From: PALSA-505 sp035308365 | Lineage (GTDB): Bacteria; Actinomycetota; Actinomycetes; Streptosporangiales; Streptosporangiaceae | Direction: 5' to 3' | DNA length: 64,000 bases | Assembly: GCA_035308365.1 (NCBI GenBank) | Contig: DATGGU010000139.1 | Span: forward strand, 4,590 to 68,589 | Shown: positions 41,355 to 50,109 of the stretch, in pieces | Layout of the letters: each line of letters begins with the position of its first letter | Numbering within the stretch: the first letter of the stretch is position 1 | Notes under the pieces: generated by a model | Seen by the model: the letters and a program-made list of their open reading frames with translations, nothing else | What the model was told of the DNA's origin: nothing | Database searches by the model: none | Program-made: the position numbers and the translations under genes

Positions 41355-43709
41355 ATGAAATGGGAATCGGGCATCGGGCGGGGCAGGAGTGTGACCGCTG
41401 CGGCTGCGACGGCGTTCGTCTGTTTGGCCGCGCTGACCGGGGCGGCGAAGCCGGTACCGGCCTTCGCCGGGAGGGCGGAGGCAGCCGGGACGATCTCGAC
41501 GATCGCCGGTGGCCTCGGCGGCCCGGCCATGGCTACCACGGTCGGGATCTCCGTGTGCCGGGTGACGTCGGCGGGCGGCAGTCTCTATCTCGCGGACGGC
41601 GACGGTGTCTACCGGGAGAGCCCGCGCGGGCGGCTCATCCCGGTCGCCGGCACCGGCATACCCTTCGTCGCTGGCGGCGTGCCGGCCCATGGACTGCCCG
41701 GCCCGGTCGGCAGCACCTGGGTGGACGCCTGCTACGCCACCCTCGACGGCCACGGCAACCTGCTGCTCACCGACGCCGACAACTCGTTCCGGCCGGGCAA
41801 GCCGGATGACATCCTGGTGATGCCGCCCAGGGCGGGCACGTTCTACGGCAAGGCGATGAAGGCCGGGTTCCTCTATGACGTCGCCGGGGACGGCGTGCAG
41901 GGCCCCGGCGCATCCGGGGTTCGCGCGACCAAGACTCCGCTGAGCGGCCCGATCTCGGTGATCGCGGACGCGAACGGCAATCTGGTCATCGCCGACGCGG
42001 GGTTCCACCAGCACCATGGCCCAACCTACGCGTCGGAGATCCGGGTGGTGGCGGTCACGTCGGGCACGTTCTACGGCCGGGCGATGACAGCCGGAGACAT
42101 CTACACGGTGGCCGGTTTCCGGACCGGTCATGGGCATTCCGGTGACGGTGGCCCGGCCACCATGGCGGCCCTGGGCAACTTCATCGGCAACGTGCAGGTG
42201 GATCACAGTGGGAACCTGGTGCTGGCCGACGAGGTCAACAACACGATCCGGGTGGTGGCGGTCAGGTCCGGCACGTTCTACGGCCAGGCGATGACGGCCG
42301 GGGACATCTACACCGTGGCTGGTGACGGCACGGCGGGGTTCTCCGGCGATGGTGGCCCGGCTACCGGCGCCGAGCTCAGCGGCCCCGGTGGGGTGGCGGT
42401 GGATGCCAGCGGCAACCTGGTGGCCGCCGATGGCGGTAACAGCCGGATCCGGGTGGTGGCCGATCGCACAGGGACGTTCTACGACCGGGCGATGACGGCC
42501 GGGGACATCTACACGGTGGCCGGCAACGGCACCCCCGGGTTCTCCGGTGACGGCGGGCCCGCCACCCATGCCCTGCTGATGAACCCCTACTGCGTGGGCA
42601 CGGATGCCGCGGGCAACACGGTGATCTGTGACCTGAACAACGAGCGGATCCGGGTGGTGGCGAAGACCAGCGGCACGTTCTACGGGCAGGCGATGACCGC
42701 TGGCCACATCTATACGGTGGCCGGTAACGGCCTTCAGGGGTACTCCGGCGACGGCGGCCCGGCGACCCAGGCTGAGCTGTTCAGCCCGATGAGCGTGGCT
42801 GCCGATCCGCACGGCAACCTGGTGATAGATGACAACACCAACGACCGGATCCGTCTGGTGGCGGTCAAGACCGGCACGTTCTACGGGCAGGCGATGACCG
42901 CGGGGGACATCTACACGGTCGCGGGCAATGGCACGCTCGGGTTCTCCGGTGACGGCGGCCCGGCCACCAGCGCGGCGCTCTACAACCCCGGTGCGGTCGC
43001 GGTCGACAGCAACGGCAACCTCGTGATCTACGACGGGAACAACCTGCGGATCCGTCTGGTGGCGGTCAAGACTGGAACCTTCTACGGGCAGGCGATGAAG
43101 GCCGGCCACATCTACACGGTGGCCGGCAACGGCACGTCCGTATACAACGGTGACGGCGGCCCGGCCACCAGCGCCGGCCTCGACCTCGCCAGTCCCGGTG
43201 GTGTGGCGGTCGACCCCGCGGGCAACCTGGTGATTTCCGACACCTACCACGGCCGACTCCGGGTGGTGGCGGTCAAGACCGGAACGTTCTATGGGCAGGC
43301 GATGAAGGCCGGCCACATCTACACGGTGGCCGGCAACGGCACGTTCGGATACTCCGGTGACGGCGGCCCGGCCACCGGCGCGGAGTTCAACCAGCTCCAG
43401 ACGGTGGCCGCGGACGCGGCAGGCAACCTGGTGGTCCTCGATCAGAACAACGACCGGATCCGGGTGGTCGCGGAGAGCACCGGCACCTACTACGGCGTGC
43501 CGATGACGGCTGGGGACGTCTACACGGTGGCCGGCGACGGCAAGGTCGGGTTCTCCGGTGACGGCGGCCCGGCCACCAAGGCCGAACTGGACTTCCCGGA
43601 CGGCCTGGCCGTCACAGCGACGGGCGATCTGCTGACATCGGAATTCACCAACAGCCGGATCCGGATGGTGACCGGTGGTCCCACGGGTCAGCCACGGCAC
43701 GTTCGCTGA
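41355..43709 (+). CDS. Large secreted NHL-repeat beta-propeller protein, paralogue B
   Basis: A 784-residue exported protein, homologous to the one at 35416. The signal peptide (about 1-38) includes SVTAAAATAFVCLAALTGAA and a cleavage near AFA. Eleven NHL units follow, each with GNLVxxD, IRVVAV, then TGTFYGQAMTAGDIYTVAG and FSGDGGPAT. The first two units are degenerate; one carries an insertion with FHQHHGPTYASE. The period is about 66-68 residues. CAGGAAGG precedes the ATG. A terminator hairpin lies 15 bp after the stop. It probably acts outside the cell as a binding or scaffold protein. Confidence 0.86.
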   Translation: MKWESGIGRGRSVTAAAATAFVCLAALTGAAKPVPAFAGRAEAAGTISTIAGGLGGPAMATTVGISVCRVTSAGGSLYLADGDGVYRESPRGRLIPVAGTGIPFVAGGVPAHGLPGPVGSTWVDACYATLDGHGNLLLTDADNSFRPGKPDDILVMPPRAGTFYGKAMKAGFLYDVAGDGVQGPGASGVRATKTPLSGPISVIADANGNLVIADAGFHQHHGPTYASEIRVVAVTSGTFYGRAMTAGDIYTVAGFRTGHGHSGDGGPATMAALGNFIGNVQVDHSGNLVLADEVNNTIRVVAVRSGTFYGQAMTAGDIYTVAGDGTAGFSGDGGPATGAELSGPGGVAVDASGNLVAADGGNSRIRVVADRTGTFYDRAMTAGDIYTVAGNGTPGFSGDGGPATHALLMNPYCVGTDAAGNTVICDLNNERIRVVAKTSGTFYGQAMTAGHIYTVAGNGLQGYSGDGGPATQAELFSPMSVAADPHGNLVIDDNTNDRIRLVAVKTGTFYGQAMTAGDIYTVAGNGTLGFSGDGGPATSAALYNPGAVAVDSNGNLVIYDGNNLRIRLVAVKTGTFYGQAMKAGHIYTVAGNGTSVYNGDGGPATSAGLDLASPGGVAVDPAGNLVISDTYHGRLRVVAVKTGTFYGQAMKAGHIYTVAGNGTFGYSGDGGPATGAEFNQLQTVAADAAGNLVVLDQNNDRIRVVAESTGTYYGVPMTAGDVYTVAGDGKVGFSGDGGPATKAELDFPDGLAVTATGDLLTSEFTNSRIRMVTGGPTGQPRHVR

Positions 43710-43723
43710 CAACGACCCTTGCG

Positions 43724-43756
43724 CCCGCCGGGCTGCTTATCCGGCAGCCTGGCGGG
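43724..43756 (+). terminator. Hairpin terminator after NHL paralogue B
   Basis: CCCGCCGGGCTGC (43724-43736) pairs with GCAGCCTGGCGGG (43744-43756), 13 bp with one G-T, around a 7 nt loop. Confidence 0.8.
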
Positions 43757-43804
43757 AGCGGGCGGGGTGGGCTGAAGGAAGTAGCAATCTGACGTATAGG
43801 CGAC

Positions 43805-43827
43805 GAGTATACGCTTAGTGTATGCTC
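43805..43827 (+). promoter_or_regulatory. Candidate PadR operator before the second transporter cassette
   Basis: An imperfect inverted repeat with arms GAGTATACGC and GTGTATGCTC (the second arm reversed is GAGCATACAC, 8 of 10 matching) ends 7 bp before the PadR start codon. Its position over the start region suggests autorepression of the PadR-ABC-FtsX operon. Confidence 0.55.
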
Positions 43828-43834
43828 TCGGTTT

Positions 43835-44359
43835 ATGAGCGTTCCCCTGACCCTTCTCGGCCTGCTGGAGCGGGAGCCGAGCCACGGCTATGACCTCAAA
43901 CGCGACTACGACACCTACTTCGGCCGGGGCAAACCGCTGCCGTTCGGCCAGGTGTACGCGACCCTGGGCCGTCTGGCCAGAGACGGCAAGGTGATCGCCG
44001 GCCAGGCCGAGCCGGGCGCCGGGCCCGACCGCAAGCGGTACGTCATCACCGAGGCCGGGGCCACCGAGTTCGAGACCTGGCTGGCCGAGCCGGTCGAGCC
44101 CGAGCCGCACCTGCAGACGGTGCTGTTCGCCAAGGTGGTGCTGGCGCTGATGCTGGGCCGCAACGCCGGCCGCTACCTGGACACCCAGCGGGCCGAGCAC
44201 CTGCGCCGGATGCGTGAGCTGACCGACCTCAAGCACAGCGGCAACCTCATCGACGCCATGCTCGCCGACCACGGCCTGTTCCACCTGGAGGCCGACCTGC
44301 GCTGGATCGACCAGACCGCCGCCCGGCTGGACGCCCTCGCCAAGGTGGTGCGCCCATGA
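43835..44359 (+). CDS. PadR-family regulator, second transporter cassette
   Basis: A 174-residue repressor: winged helix SVPLTLLGLLEREPSHGYDL, recognition region LPFGQVYATLGRLARDGKV, wing DRKRYVITEAGATEFETWL (about 64-82), then the helical C-domain with RNAGRYLDTQRAEHLRRMRE. It shares the layout of the PadR at 17342 but is clearly diverged. Its stop overlaps the ATPase start. Because the start is only 7 bp behind a palindrome and no strong ribosome site is visible, the transcript may have a very short leader. Confidence 0.92.
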   Translation: MSVPLTLLGLLEREPSHGYDLKRDYDTYFGRGKPLPFGQVYATLGRLARDGKVIAGQAEPGAGPDRKRYVITEAGATEFETWLAEPVEPEPHLQTVLFAKVVLALMLGRNAGRYLDTQRAEHLRRMRELTDLKHSGNLIDAMLADHGLFHLEADLRWIDQTAARLDALAKVVRP

Positions 44360-45072
44360 CCGGCAAGCAGGCACCCGGCGGCTACCTCGTCGAGGCCCGC
44401 GACGTGATCCGGTCGTTCGGCCAGACGCAGGCCCTGCGCGGGGCCGGCCTCACGGTGGCCGCCGGCGAGATCCTCGCCGTCATGGGCCCGAGCGGCTCGG
44501 GCAAGTCGACCCTGCTGCACTGCCTGGCCGGGATCCTGACGCCCGACTCGGGCGAGATCTGGTTCAACGGCTGCCGCATCGACACCCTGAGCGAGACCGA
44601 GCGCAGCGCGCTGCGCCGTGACCACTTCGGGTTCGTGTTCCAGTTCGGCCAGCTTGTCCCCGAGCTGACCGCCGAGGAGAACGTCGCGCTGCCGCTGCTG
44701 CTGGCCGGCGCCCGCCGCGGCCAGGCGCTGGCCGCGGCCAGGCCCTGGTTCGGCCGCCTTGGCCTGGACGGCCTCGAGGGCCGCAGGTCGGGTGAGCTGT
44801 CCGGCGGCGAGGCGCAACGCGTCGCGCTGGCCCGTGGCCTGGTCACCAAGCCACAAGTGCTGTTCGCCGACGAGCCGACCGGGTCGCTCGACTCCCTCAC
44901 CGGCGAGAACGTCATGAACCTGCTCACCGTCGCCGCCAGGGAATCGCGCACCACGGTCATCCTGGTCACGCACGAGCCGCGGGTGGCCGCCTACGCCGAC
45001 CGCGAGGTCATCGTCCGGGACGGAAAGGTGAACTCGCTGATCCCGGCGCCCGGCCCGGCGGCAGCCTCATGA
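44356..45072 (+). CDS. ABC transporter ATP-binding protein, second cassette
   Basis: ATPase of 238 residues driving the downstream permease. Walker A GPSGSGKSTLLHCL (about 44-57), Q-loop VFQFGQLVPELTAEEN, signature LSGGEAQRVALARGL (about 154-168; Glu-Ala replaces the usual Gln-Arg after the LSGG), Walker B VLFADEPTGSLDS and the H-loop ILVTHEPRVAAYAD. Start and stop both overlap neighbours (ATGA), so the three genes are one tightly coupled operon. Confidence 0.93.
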   Translation: MTGKQAPGGYLVEARDVIRSFGQTQALRGAGLTVAAGEILAVMGPSGSGKSTLLHCLAGILTPDSGEIWFNGCRIDTLSETERSALRRDHFGFVFQFGQLVPELTAEENVALPLLLAGARRGQALAAARPWFGRLGLDGLEGRRSGELSGGEAQRVALARGLVTKPQVLFADEPTGSLDSLTGENVMNLLTVAARESRTTVILVTHEPRVAAYADREVIVRDGKVNSLIPAPGPAAAS

Positions 45073-47372
45073 TCCGGCTCGGCCTGCGGCTCACACTGAA
45101 CGGCGGCCGGGAGGCCGCTGTCCGGCTGGTCATAATAGCGGCGGCGGTAGCGCTGGGCGTGGGGCTGCTGCTGACCAGCCTGGCCGGCATCAACGCGGTC
45201 AAAACGCAAAACGCCAAGTACGGCTGGTCCAACAGCGCCTTCAGCAGCGCCACGGCGGCCGGGGCCACCACCCCCGCGCGTGGGCCGGCGCACAGCAGGG
45301 ATCCGTTGTGGTGGCTGGGCAGCGCCGACTTCTTCGGCAACCAGACGATCACCCGGGTCGACCTTGCCGCGACCGGACCTACCTCGCCGGTGCCGCCAGG
45401 CATCCCGCATCTGCCCGGGCCCGGGCAGTACTACGCCTCGCCGTCCTTGGCCGCACTGTTGCGGTCGGCTCCGGCCGGTCAGCTCGCCGGCAGGTTTCCC
45501 GGCCATCTGATCGGCACGATCGGCCCGGCCGCACTGCCCTCGCCCAACTCCCTGGCCGTCATAGTCGGCCACACGGCCAGCACACTCGCCCATACGCCCG
45601 GCGCGGTCCGGGTGTACCAGATTTTCACCACGCCGCCCAACGGATGCACCGGCAGCATGTGCATCATCGGCACCGGCATCAATCCCAACGGCATGGATCT
45701 GATCCTGGGCGCGGTGGCCATCGCGCTGCTGTTTCCCGTGCTGATCTTCATCGCCACCGCGACCCGGCTGGCGGCGGCCCGCCGTGAGCAGCGGTTCGCC
45801 GCGATGCGGCTGGTCGGCGCGATACCCAAGCAGATATCGGTCATCTCGGCCGTCGAGTCAACGGTCGCCGCTGCCGTCGGCGTGGCGGCCGGTTTCGGGC
45901 TGTTCTTCGTCCTGCGCCCGCCGCTCGCGAGGTTGCCCTTCACCGGGGCGCCGTTCTTCACCAGCGACCTGTCGCTGAACCTGGTGGACATCCTGGCCGT
46001 TGTGATCGCGGTGCCGGTCGCGGCGGCTGTCGTGGCCCGGCTGGCCCTGCGCCGGGTGCAGATCTCCCCGCTGGGGGTGACCAGGCGGGTGACCCCGCGG
46101 CCGCCGCGCGCCTGGCGGGTGATTCCGCTGCTGGCCGGCCTGGCCGAGCTTGGCTACTTCGTCATCATCGGGCGTCCCGCCACCACCAACGGGCAGTTCG
46201 ACGCCTTCGTACCTGGATTCCTTCTGATCATGACCGGCCTGATCATCGCGGGACCATGGCTGACCATGGCCGGCGCCCGGTTGATGGCCCAGCGTGCCCG
46301 CAGGCCGGGTGCGCTCATCGCCGCGCGGCGGCTCGCCGACAATCCGCGGGCGGCCTTCCGCGCCGTCAGCGGGCTGGTCCTGGCCTTGTTCGTCACCACC
46401 GTGTCCGTTGCCGCGATCACCTCCTACGTCGCCTACAACGGCGTGGCGCGGGTCAAGGCGGGGGAGGCCAACGTCTTGGACATCGGGTTGACCGGCGGGC
46501 CGGGCCCGGCCCCGGCCTCGAAGTCGACGGTCAGGGTGCCGAACGCACTGGTAGCCCGGCTGGATTCCATTCCAGGGGTCGAGACGGTAGTGGTGACGCA
46601 CAATGATCCGTTCAACATCAAGATCCCGGCCAGCGAGCTGGGCGTGCCAGCGAATTTCGGCTCGGTGCCGACGGGCCTGGTCGTGTGCCACCAGCTCCCC
46701 CGGATCGACGGCCACTGCCCGGCCGGTGCCCAGGTCGTGGCGATCCCGGAAGCAGGAATCCAATTCCGCGCGAAACACTCCACCAGCAGGATGGTCTTGC
46801 CCGCCGCCCCCATCTCGGTGCAGCGCCTGCAGGACATCCCGGCCCAGTCCATCAGCGTGCAGACGAACGGTTCCGCCGCGGCCATCGAGCAGGCGAGAAC
46901 CATCCTCGATGTGGCCTATCCGGCCTATGCCCCGGGCGTCACGGGCAGCGATATCCAGGCCGTGAACACGCGGCTGACCCGGGCATACGAGCAACTGGCC
47001 GACGTGATGATCCTGGCCAGCCTGCCCATCGCCGGCTGCACCCTGGCGGTGAGCGTCGTGGGCGGCCTGACCGACCGCAAGCGCCCGTTCAGCCTGCTGC
47101 GGCTGACCGGCGCCCCGTTCGGCATGCTGCGCCGCGTGGTCGCGCTGGAAAGCGCGGTACCGCTGCTCGTCGTCGCCGTGGTGTCCACCGGCATGGGCTT
47201 CCTGGCCGCCGAACTGTTCCTCCAGGCGCAGCTCGGCTATTCGATCAAGCCCCCGGGGGCGGAGTACTACGGCATCGTCGCGGCCGGGCTGGCCGCCTCA
47301 CTCGGGATCATTGCCGCCACCTTCCCACTGCTCAACCGGATCACCGGCCCGGAGGTCGCCCGCAACGAATGA
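45069..47372 (+). CDS. FtsX-type ABC transporter permease, second cassette
   Basis: A 767-residue membrane protein. After the first helix (about 16-36) comes an extracytoplasmic domain (about 40-215, including a TPPNGCTGSMCIIGTG loop with two Cys that could form a disulfide), then an FtsX helix set (about 217-430), a second outside domain (about 455-620) and terminal helices from about 643. It is longer than the permease at 18611 and belongs to the 800-residue class typical of actinomycete lipid or bacitracin-type exporters. The cassette probably detoxifies a membrane-active compound sensed by the PadR. Confidence 0.9.
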   Translation: MIRLGLRLTLNGGREAAVRLVIIAAAVALGVGLLLTSLAGINAVKTQNAKYGWSNSAFSSATAAGATTPARGPAHSRDPLWWLGSADFFGNQTITRVDLAATGPTSPVPPGIPHLPGPGQYYASPSLAALLRSAPAGQLAGRFPGHLIGTIGPAALPSPNSLAVIVGHTASTLAHTPGAVRVYQIFTTPPNGCTGSMCIIGTGINPNGMDLILGAVAIALLFPVLIFIATATRLAAARREQRFAAMRLVGAIPKQISVISAVESTVAAAVGVAAGFGLFFVLRPPLARLPFTGAPFFTSDLSLNLVDILAVVIAVPVAAAVVARLALRRVQISPLGVTRRVTPRPPRAWRVIPLLAGLAELGYFVIIGRPATTNGQFDAFVPGFLLIMTGLIIAGPWLTMAGARLMAQRARRPGALIAARRLADNPRAAFRAVSGLVLALFVTTVSVAAITSYVAYNGVARVKAGEANVLDIGLTGGPGPAPASKSTVRVPNALVARLDSIPGVETVVVTHNDPFNIKIPASELGVPANFGSVPTGLVVCHQLPRIDGHCPAGAQVVAIPEAGIQFRAKHSTSRMVLPAAPISVQRLQDIPAQSISVQTNGSAAAIEQARTILDVAYPAYAPGVTGSDIQAVNTRLTRAYEQLADVMILASLPIAGCTLAVSVVGGLTDRKRPFSLLRLTGAPFGMLRRVVALESAVPLLVVAVVSTGMGFLAAELFLQAQLGYSIKPPGAEYYGIVAAGLAASLGIIAATFPLLNRITGPEVARNE

Positions 47373-47572
47373 TCCGCGTTGGTACCCGGTAAGGAAGAAA
47401 TGACCTGCATTGCTGCTGGGTAAGGGTTGCGCCCCGCTGCTGACTACGAGAGGATCACGCTTGATCCGCGCCAGCGGCGGGGGATTTTCTGCCGGGGTCT
47501 GGCGCATTTGCCAGATACCCGCTGCGACGGGTCACTTCAGCATCGCAGTTCACTTTGGGGGTACCCGAACAG
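47373..47572. other. Intergenic region before the RDD gene
   Basis: No gene. The promoter of the RDD gene should lie here. The segment GTCTGGCGCATTTGCCAGA around 47499-47517 contains the inverted repeat TCTGGC/GCCAGA, a possible operator. Nothing else was recognised. Confidence 0.4.
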
Positions 47573-48289
47573 ATGACTCAGCCTCCGGATCCAAACGCCG
47601 ACCAGTCACAGACGGCGGATTTTCCAGCGACGGAGAACTATACCGCGCCCCAGGAGCCGGCGGCTCCGGGCTACGGTGCACCGGCAGCCCAGGGTTATGC
47701 GGCACCGCCGCCGCAGGGTTATGCGGCGCCACCCCAGGGTTATGAGGCCCCGCCGCCCCAGGCCTATGCACCGCCTCAGGGCTATGCACCACCGCCCCAG
47801 GGCTATACGCCAATGCCACCTGCGCAGGTCGCCGAGTACGGTTACGCCCAGCCTGGGACGGCCGTGCCACCAGGTTTCTACTACGACCAGCTCAGCGGGC
47901 TCACCCTGCCGCAGGGTACGGAACTGGCCACCGTCGGCCGGCGTATCGGCGCCTATTTCCTCGCGATTCCGCTGGCCATTGTCACCCTCGGCATCGGTTA
48001 CCTGATCTGGGGCCTGATCGTGTGGGGCAAAGGCCAGACACCGGCGCTCCAGGTTCTCGGCATGCGCGTCTACCGGTACCAGGAGAACCGCATCGCCAGT
48101 TGGGGGGTCATGGCGCTGCGGGAGATTGTCGGCCGCATTTGCGAGGGCATCTTCTTCGCCATCCCCGGGATTGTGGGGTTCTTCCTCATGCTTTCCAACA
48201 AGGACCGCAGGTGCCTGCACGACATGATTGCCACCACCGTGGTGCTGTATGACCCGAACAAGGTCCTCGACGCCCAGCAGGCCGGCTAG
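47573..48289 (+). CDS. RDD-family membrane protein with Pro/Gln/Tyr-rich N-terminus
   Basis: A 238-residue membrane protein. Residues 1-105 are a low-complexity cytoplasmic region built from repeats such as QGYAAPPPQGYAAPPQGYEA; the RDD domain follows with TELATVGRRIGAYFLAIPLA (about 116-135), two helices, and VLGMRVYRYQ. The third helix contains IVGRICEGIFFAIPGIVGFF and the end DRRCLHDMIATTVVLYD is typical of RDD. RDD proteins have been linked to Na+/H+ or Li+ antiport and to solute control, but for most the function is unknown. A terminator follows. Confidence 0.88.
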   Translation: MTQPPDPNADQSQTADFPATENYTAPQEPAAPGYGAPAAQGYAAPPPQGYAAPPQGYEAPPPQAYAPPQGYAPPPQGYTPMPPAQVAEYGYAQPGTAVPPGFYYDQLSGLTLPQGTELATVGRRIGAYFLAIPLAIVTLGIGYLIWGLIVWGKGQTPALQVLGMRVYRYQENRIASWGVMALREIVGRICEGIFFAIPGIVGFFLMLSNKDRRCLHDMIATTVVLYDPNKVLDAQQAG

Positions 48290-48330
48290 CCACTTCACGC
48301 CGTCAGTGGTGCCGTGATCGTTTTGCTCAG

Positions 48331-48376
48331 CAGATGGGGAGGTTCTGCCCGGCAACGGGCGGGACCTCCCCATCTG
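48331..48376 (+). terminator. Terminator after the RDD gene
   Basis: CAGATGGGGAGGT (48331-48343) and ACCTCCCCATCTG (48364-48376) form a perfect 13 bp outer stem; an inner GCCCG/CGGGC stem caps it with a GCAA loop, separated by an internal TCT/GGG bubble. Confidence 0.9.
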
Positions 48377-48628
48377 TTACTGCCCCCCTGCGGCGCTAGC
48401 CCGGCCAGCCCGCTTCACCGCGGCTCGCGCCGGGCGGCGTGCTGAGCAAGCAGACGCTTTAGGTAATCCAGAATCGGCCAGAACTCGTCATTTGCCGTGT
48501 CCGGGCTGGAATGGTGCTGACGCTGTGGCGGTTGTGCGTCTATAATGTGACTTTCCGTATGCGCGTATGCACTATACGTGTATGCGCTCCGGGCGTTCTC
48601 CTGACTTCCGTTCATCGCAGGAGGGAAA
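48377..48628. promoter_or_regulatory. Region upstream of the UDP-sugar dehydrogenase gene with GTATGC repeats
   Basis: GTATGCGC recurs at 48558-48590 within a run of alternating purine/pyrimidine; the sequence GTGTATGCGCTCC resembles the right arm of the PadR operator at 43805-43827 (GTGTATGCTCTC). An 89-codon minus-strand frame (48415-48684) crosses this region but is not well supported. GAGGG before GTG 48629 is the ribosome site. Confidence 0.45.
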
Positions 48629-49972
48629 GTGACCGCATCCGCCAGCAATGGCCCGCCGCGGATGCGGCTCAGCGTGATCGGCATCGGCTATCTGGGCCTC
48701 ACCCATGCCGTATGTATGGCGGATCTCGGTCATGATGTGCTGGCGATCGATGTCGATTCAGCCAAGGTGGCCATGGCGGCGCGGGGTGAGGCGCCATTCT
48801 TCGAGCCCGGTCTCGAACCGCTTTTGCGCAAGAACCTTGACGCCGGGAATCTGCGTTTCACCACATCGTACCGGGAAATCGCGGAATTCGCCGAGGTGCA
48901 TTTCCTCTGCGTCGGTACCCCGGAAGGGGAGAACGGTGCGGCCGATCTGGCCTATGTGCATGCCGCGGCCGGCGCGCTGGCCCCCCATCTGCGCGGCCGG
49001 TGCCTCATCGCCGGCAAGTCGACCGTGCCGGCCGGGACCGCGCGGCAGCTTCTGGCCACGATCAGGCGGGCGGCGCCAGCCGGTGAGCTGGTGGATCTGG
49101 CCTGGAATCCGGAGTTCCTGCGGGAAGGCTTCGCGGTCCAGGACACCTTGAGCCCGGACCGGTTCGTCTTCGGAGTCACGTCGCCCGCCGCGGCGGATCT
49201 GCTGCGGCAGGTCTATCGGCAGCCGCTGGCCGCCGGGTCACCCTGTCTCGTCATGGATCTCGAAACCGCCGAACTGGTCAAGGTGTCGGCGAACGCCTTT
49301 CTCGCTACCAAGATTTCCTTCATCAACGAGATGGCGGCCGTCTGCGAGGCGGCCGGCGGCGACGTCATGGCGCTGGCCGAGGCGCTCGGCCACGATGAGC
49401 GGATCGGGCGGCGATCCCTGGCGCCCGGGCTCGGCTTCGGCGGTGGCTGCCTGCCCAAGGACATCAGGGCCTTCCGGGCAACCGGGCTGAAGCTGGGCCG
49501 CAAGCCGCTGGTGAACCTGCTCGACAGCGTGGAAGAGATCAACCTCGGCCGCCGGGCCCGGGTGGCCGAGCTGGCCAGGGAGATGCTCGGCGGATCGGTG
49601 TGCGGACACCGGGTGGCGGTGCTCGGCGTCGCGTTCAAGCCCAACAGCGACGACGTGCGGGACTCACCGGGCCTCGACGTGTGCCGCCGGCTGGCCGCCG
49701 AAGGGGCCGTCGTCACCGTTCATGATCCGGCCGCAATGGTGAACGCGGCGCGGCTGTGGCCGGATCTGGGGTACCGGCAGTCGGTTACCGAGGCGGTGAC
49801 CGGGGCTGATCTTGTGCTGCACCTCACCGAATGGCGCGAGTACCGTGCCCTCGACCCCTCCGCATTGGCCCAGGTAGTGGCGCAGCGCAAGCTGATCGAT
49901 GCCCGGTGTGCACTAAACGCCGAGCTGTGGCGTGATGCCGGATGGGCCGTGCGCATCCTCGGGCAGCGGTGA
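48629..49972 (+). CDS. UDP-glucose/GDP-mannose dehydrogenase family protein
   Basis: NAD-dependent four-electron oxidation of a nucleotide sugar to the uronic acid, for exopolysaccharide or wall glycan. The 447-residue protein has VIGIGYLGLTHAVCMADLGH (about 15-34), the substrate-binding EFLREGFAVQDTLSPDR, ELVKVSANAFLATKISFINE, the catalytic Cys in FGGGCLPKDIRAF (about 275) and the C-terminal domain GVAFKPNSDDVRDSPGLDV. The GTG follows CAGGAGGG. It is monocistronic or paired with the PIG-L gene 138 bp later. UDP-glucose is the likelier substrate. Confidence 0.92.
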   Translation: MTASASNGPPRMRLSVIGIGYLGLTHAVCMADLGHDVLAIDVDSAKVAMAARGEAPFFEPGLEPLLRKNLDAGNLRFTTSYREIAEFAEVHFLCVGTPEGENGAADLAYVHAAAGALAPHLRGRCLIAGKSTVPAGTARQLLATIRRAAPAGELVDLAWNPEFLREGFAVQDTLSPDRFVFGVTSPAAADLLRQVYRQPLAAGSPCLVMDLETAELVKVSANAFLATKISFINEMAAVCEAAGGDVMALAEALGHDERIGRRSLAPGLGFGGGCLPKDIRAFRATGLKLGRKPLVNLLDSVEEINLGRRARVAELAREMLGGSVCGHRVAVLGVAFKPNSDDVRDSPGLDVCRRLAAEGAVVTVHDPAAMVNAARLWPDLGYRQSVTEAVTGADLVLHLTEWREYRALDPSALAQVVAQRKLIDARCALNAELWRDAGWAVRILGQR

Positions 49973-50109
49973 GCTGTCCGCTATGTCATCCGGGGCTGTG
50001 GACGGGCCTGCGGCGGCGTGTCAAACTTGCCCGTGAGCACGGCTACGGCGACGGGGGACACGTTCTTGGATCTGGCTATGTGCACCGCACCGGAGCGGTA
50101 GGAGCGATC

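Noticed and set aside
35416..43709. Regularly spaced repeats considered as a CRISPR-like array
   Set aside because: The 195-204 bp period is in frame, encodes NHL units and is part of two large secreted proteins.
48415..48684. 89-codon minus-strand frame upstream of the UDP-sugar dehydrogenase
   Set aside because: It starts inside the dehydrogenase gene and crosses its promoter. The last 25 residues look protein-like (FWPILDYLKRLLAQHAARRE), so a short real gene is not fully excluded, but there is no ribosome site for a shorter version.
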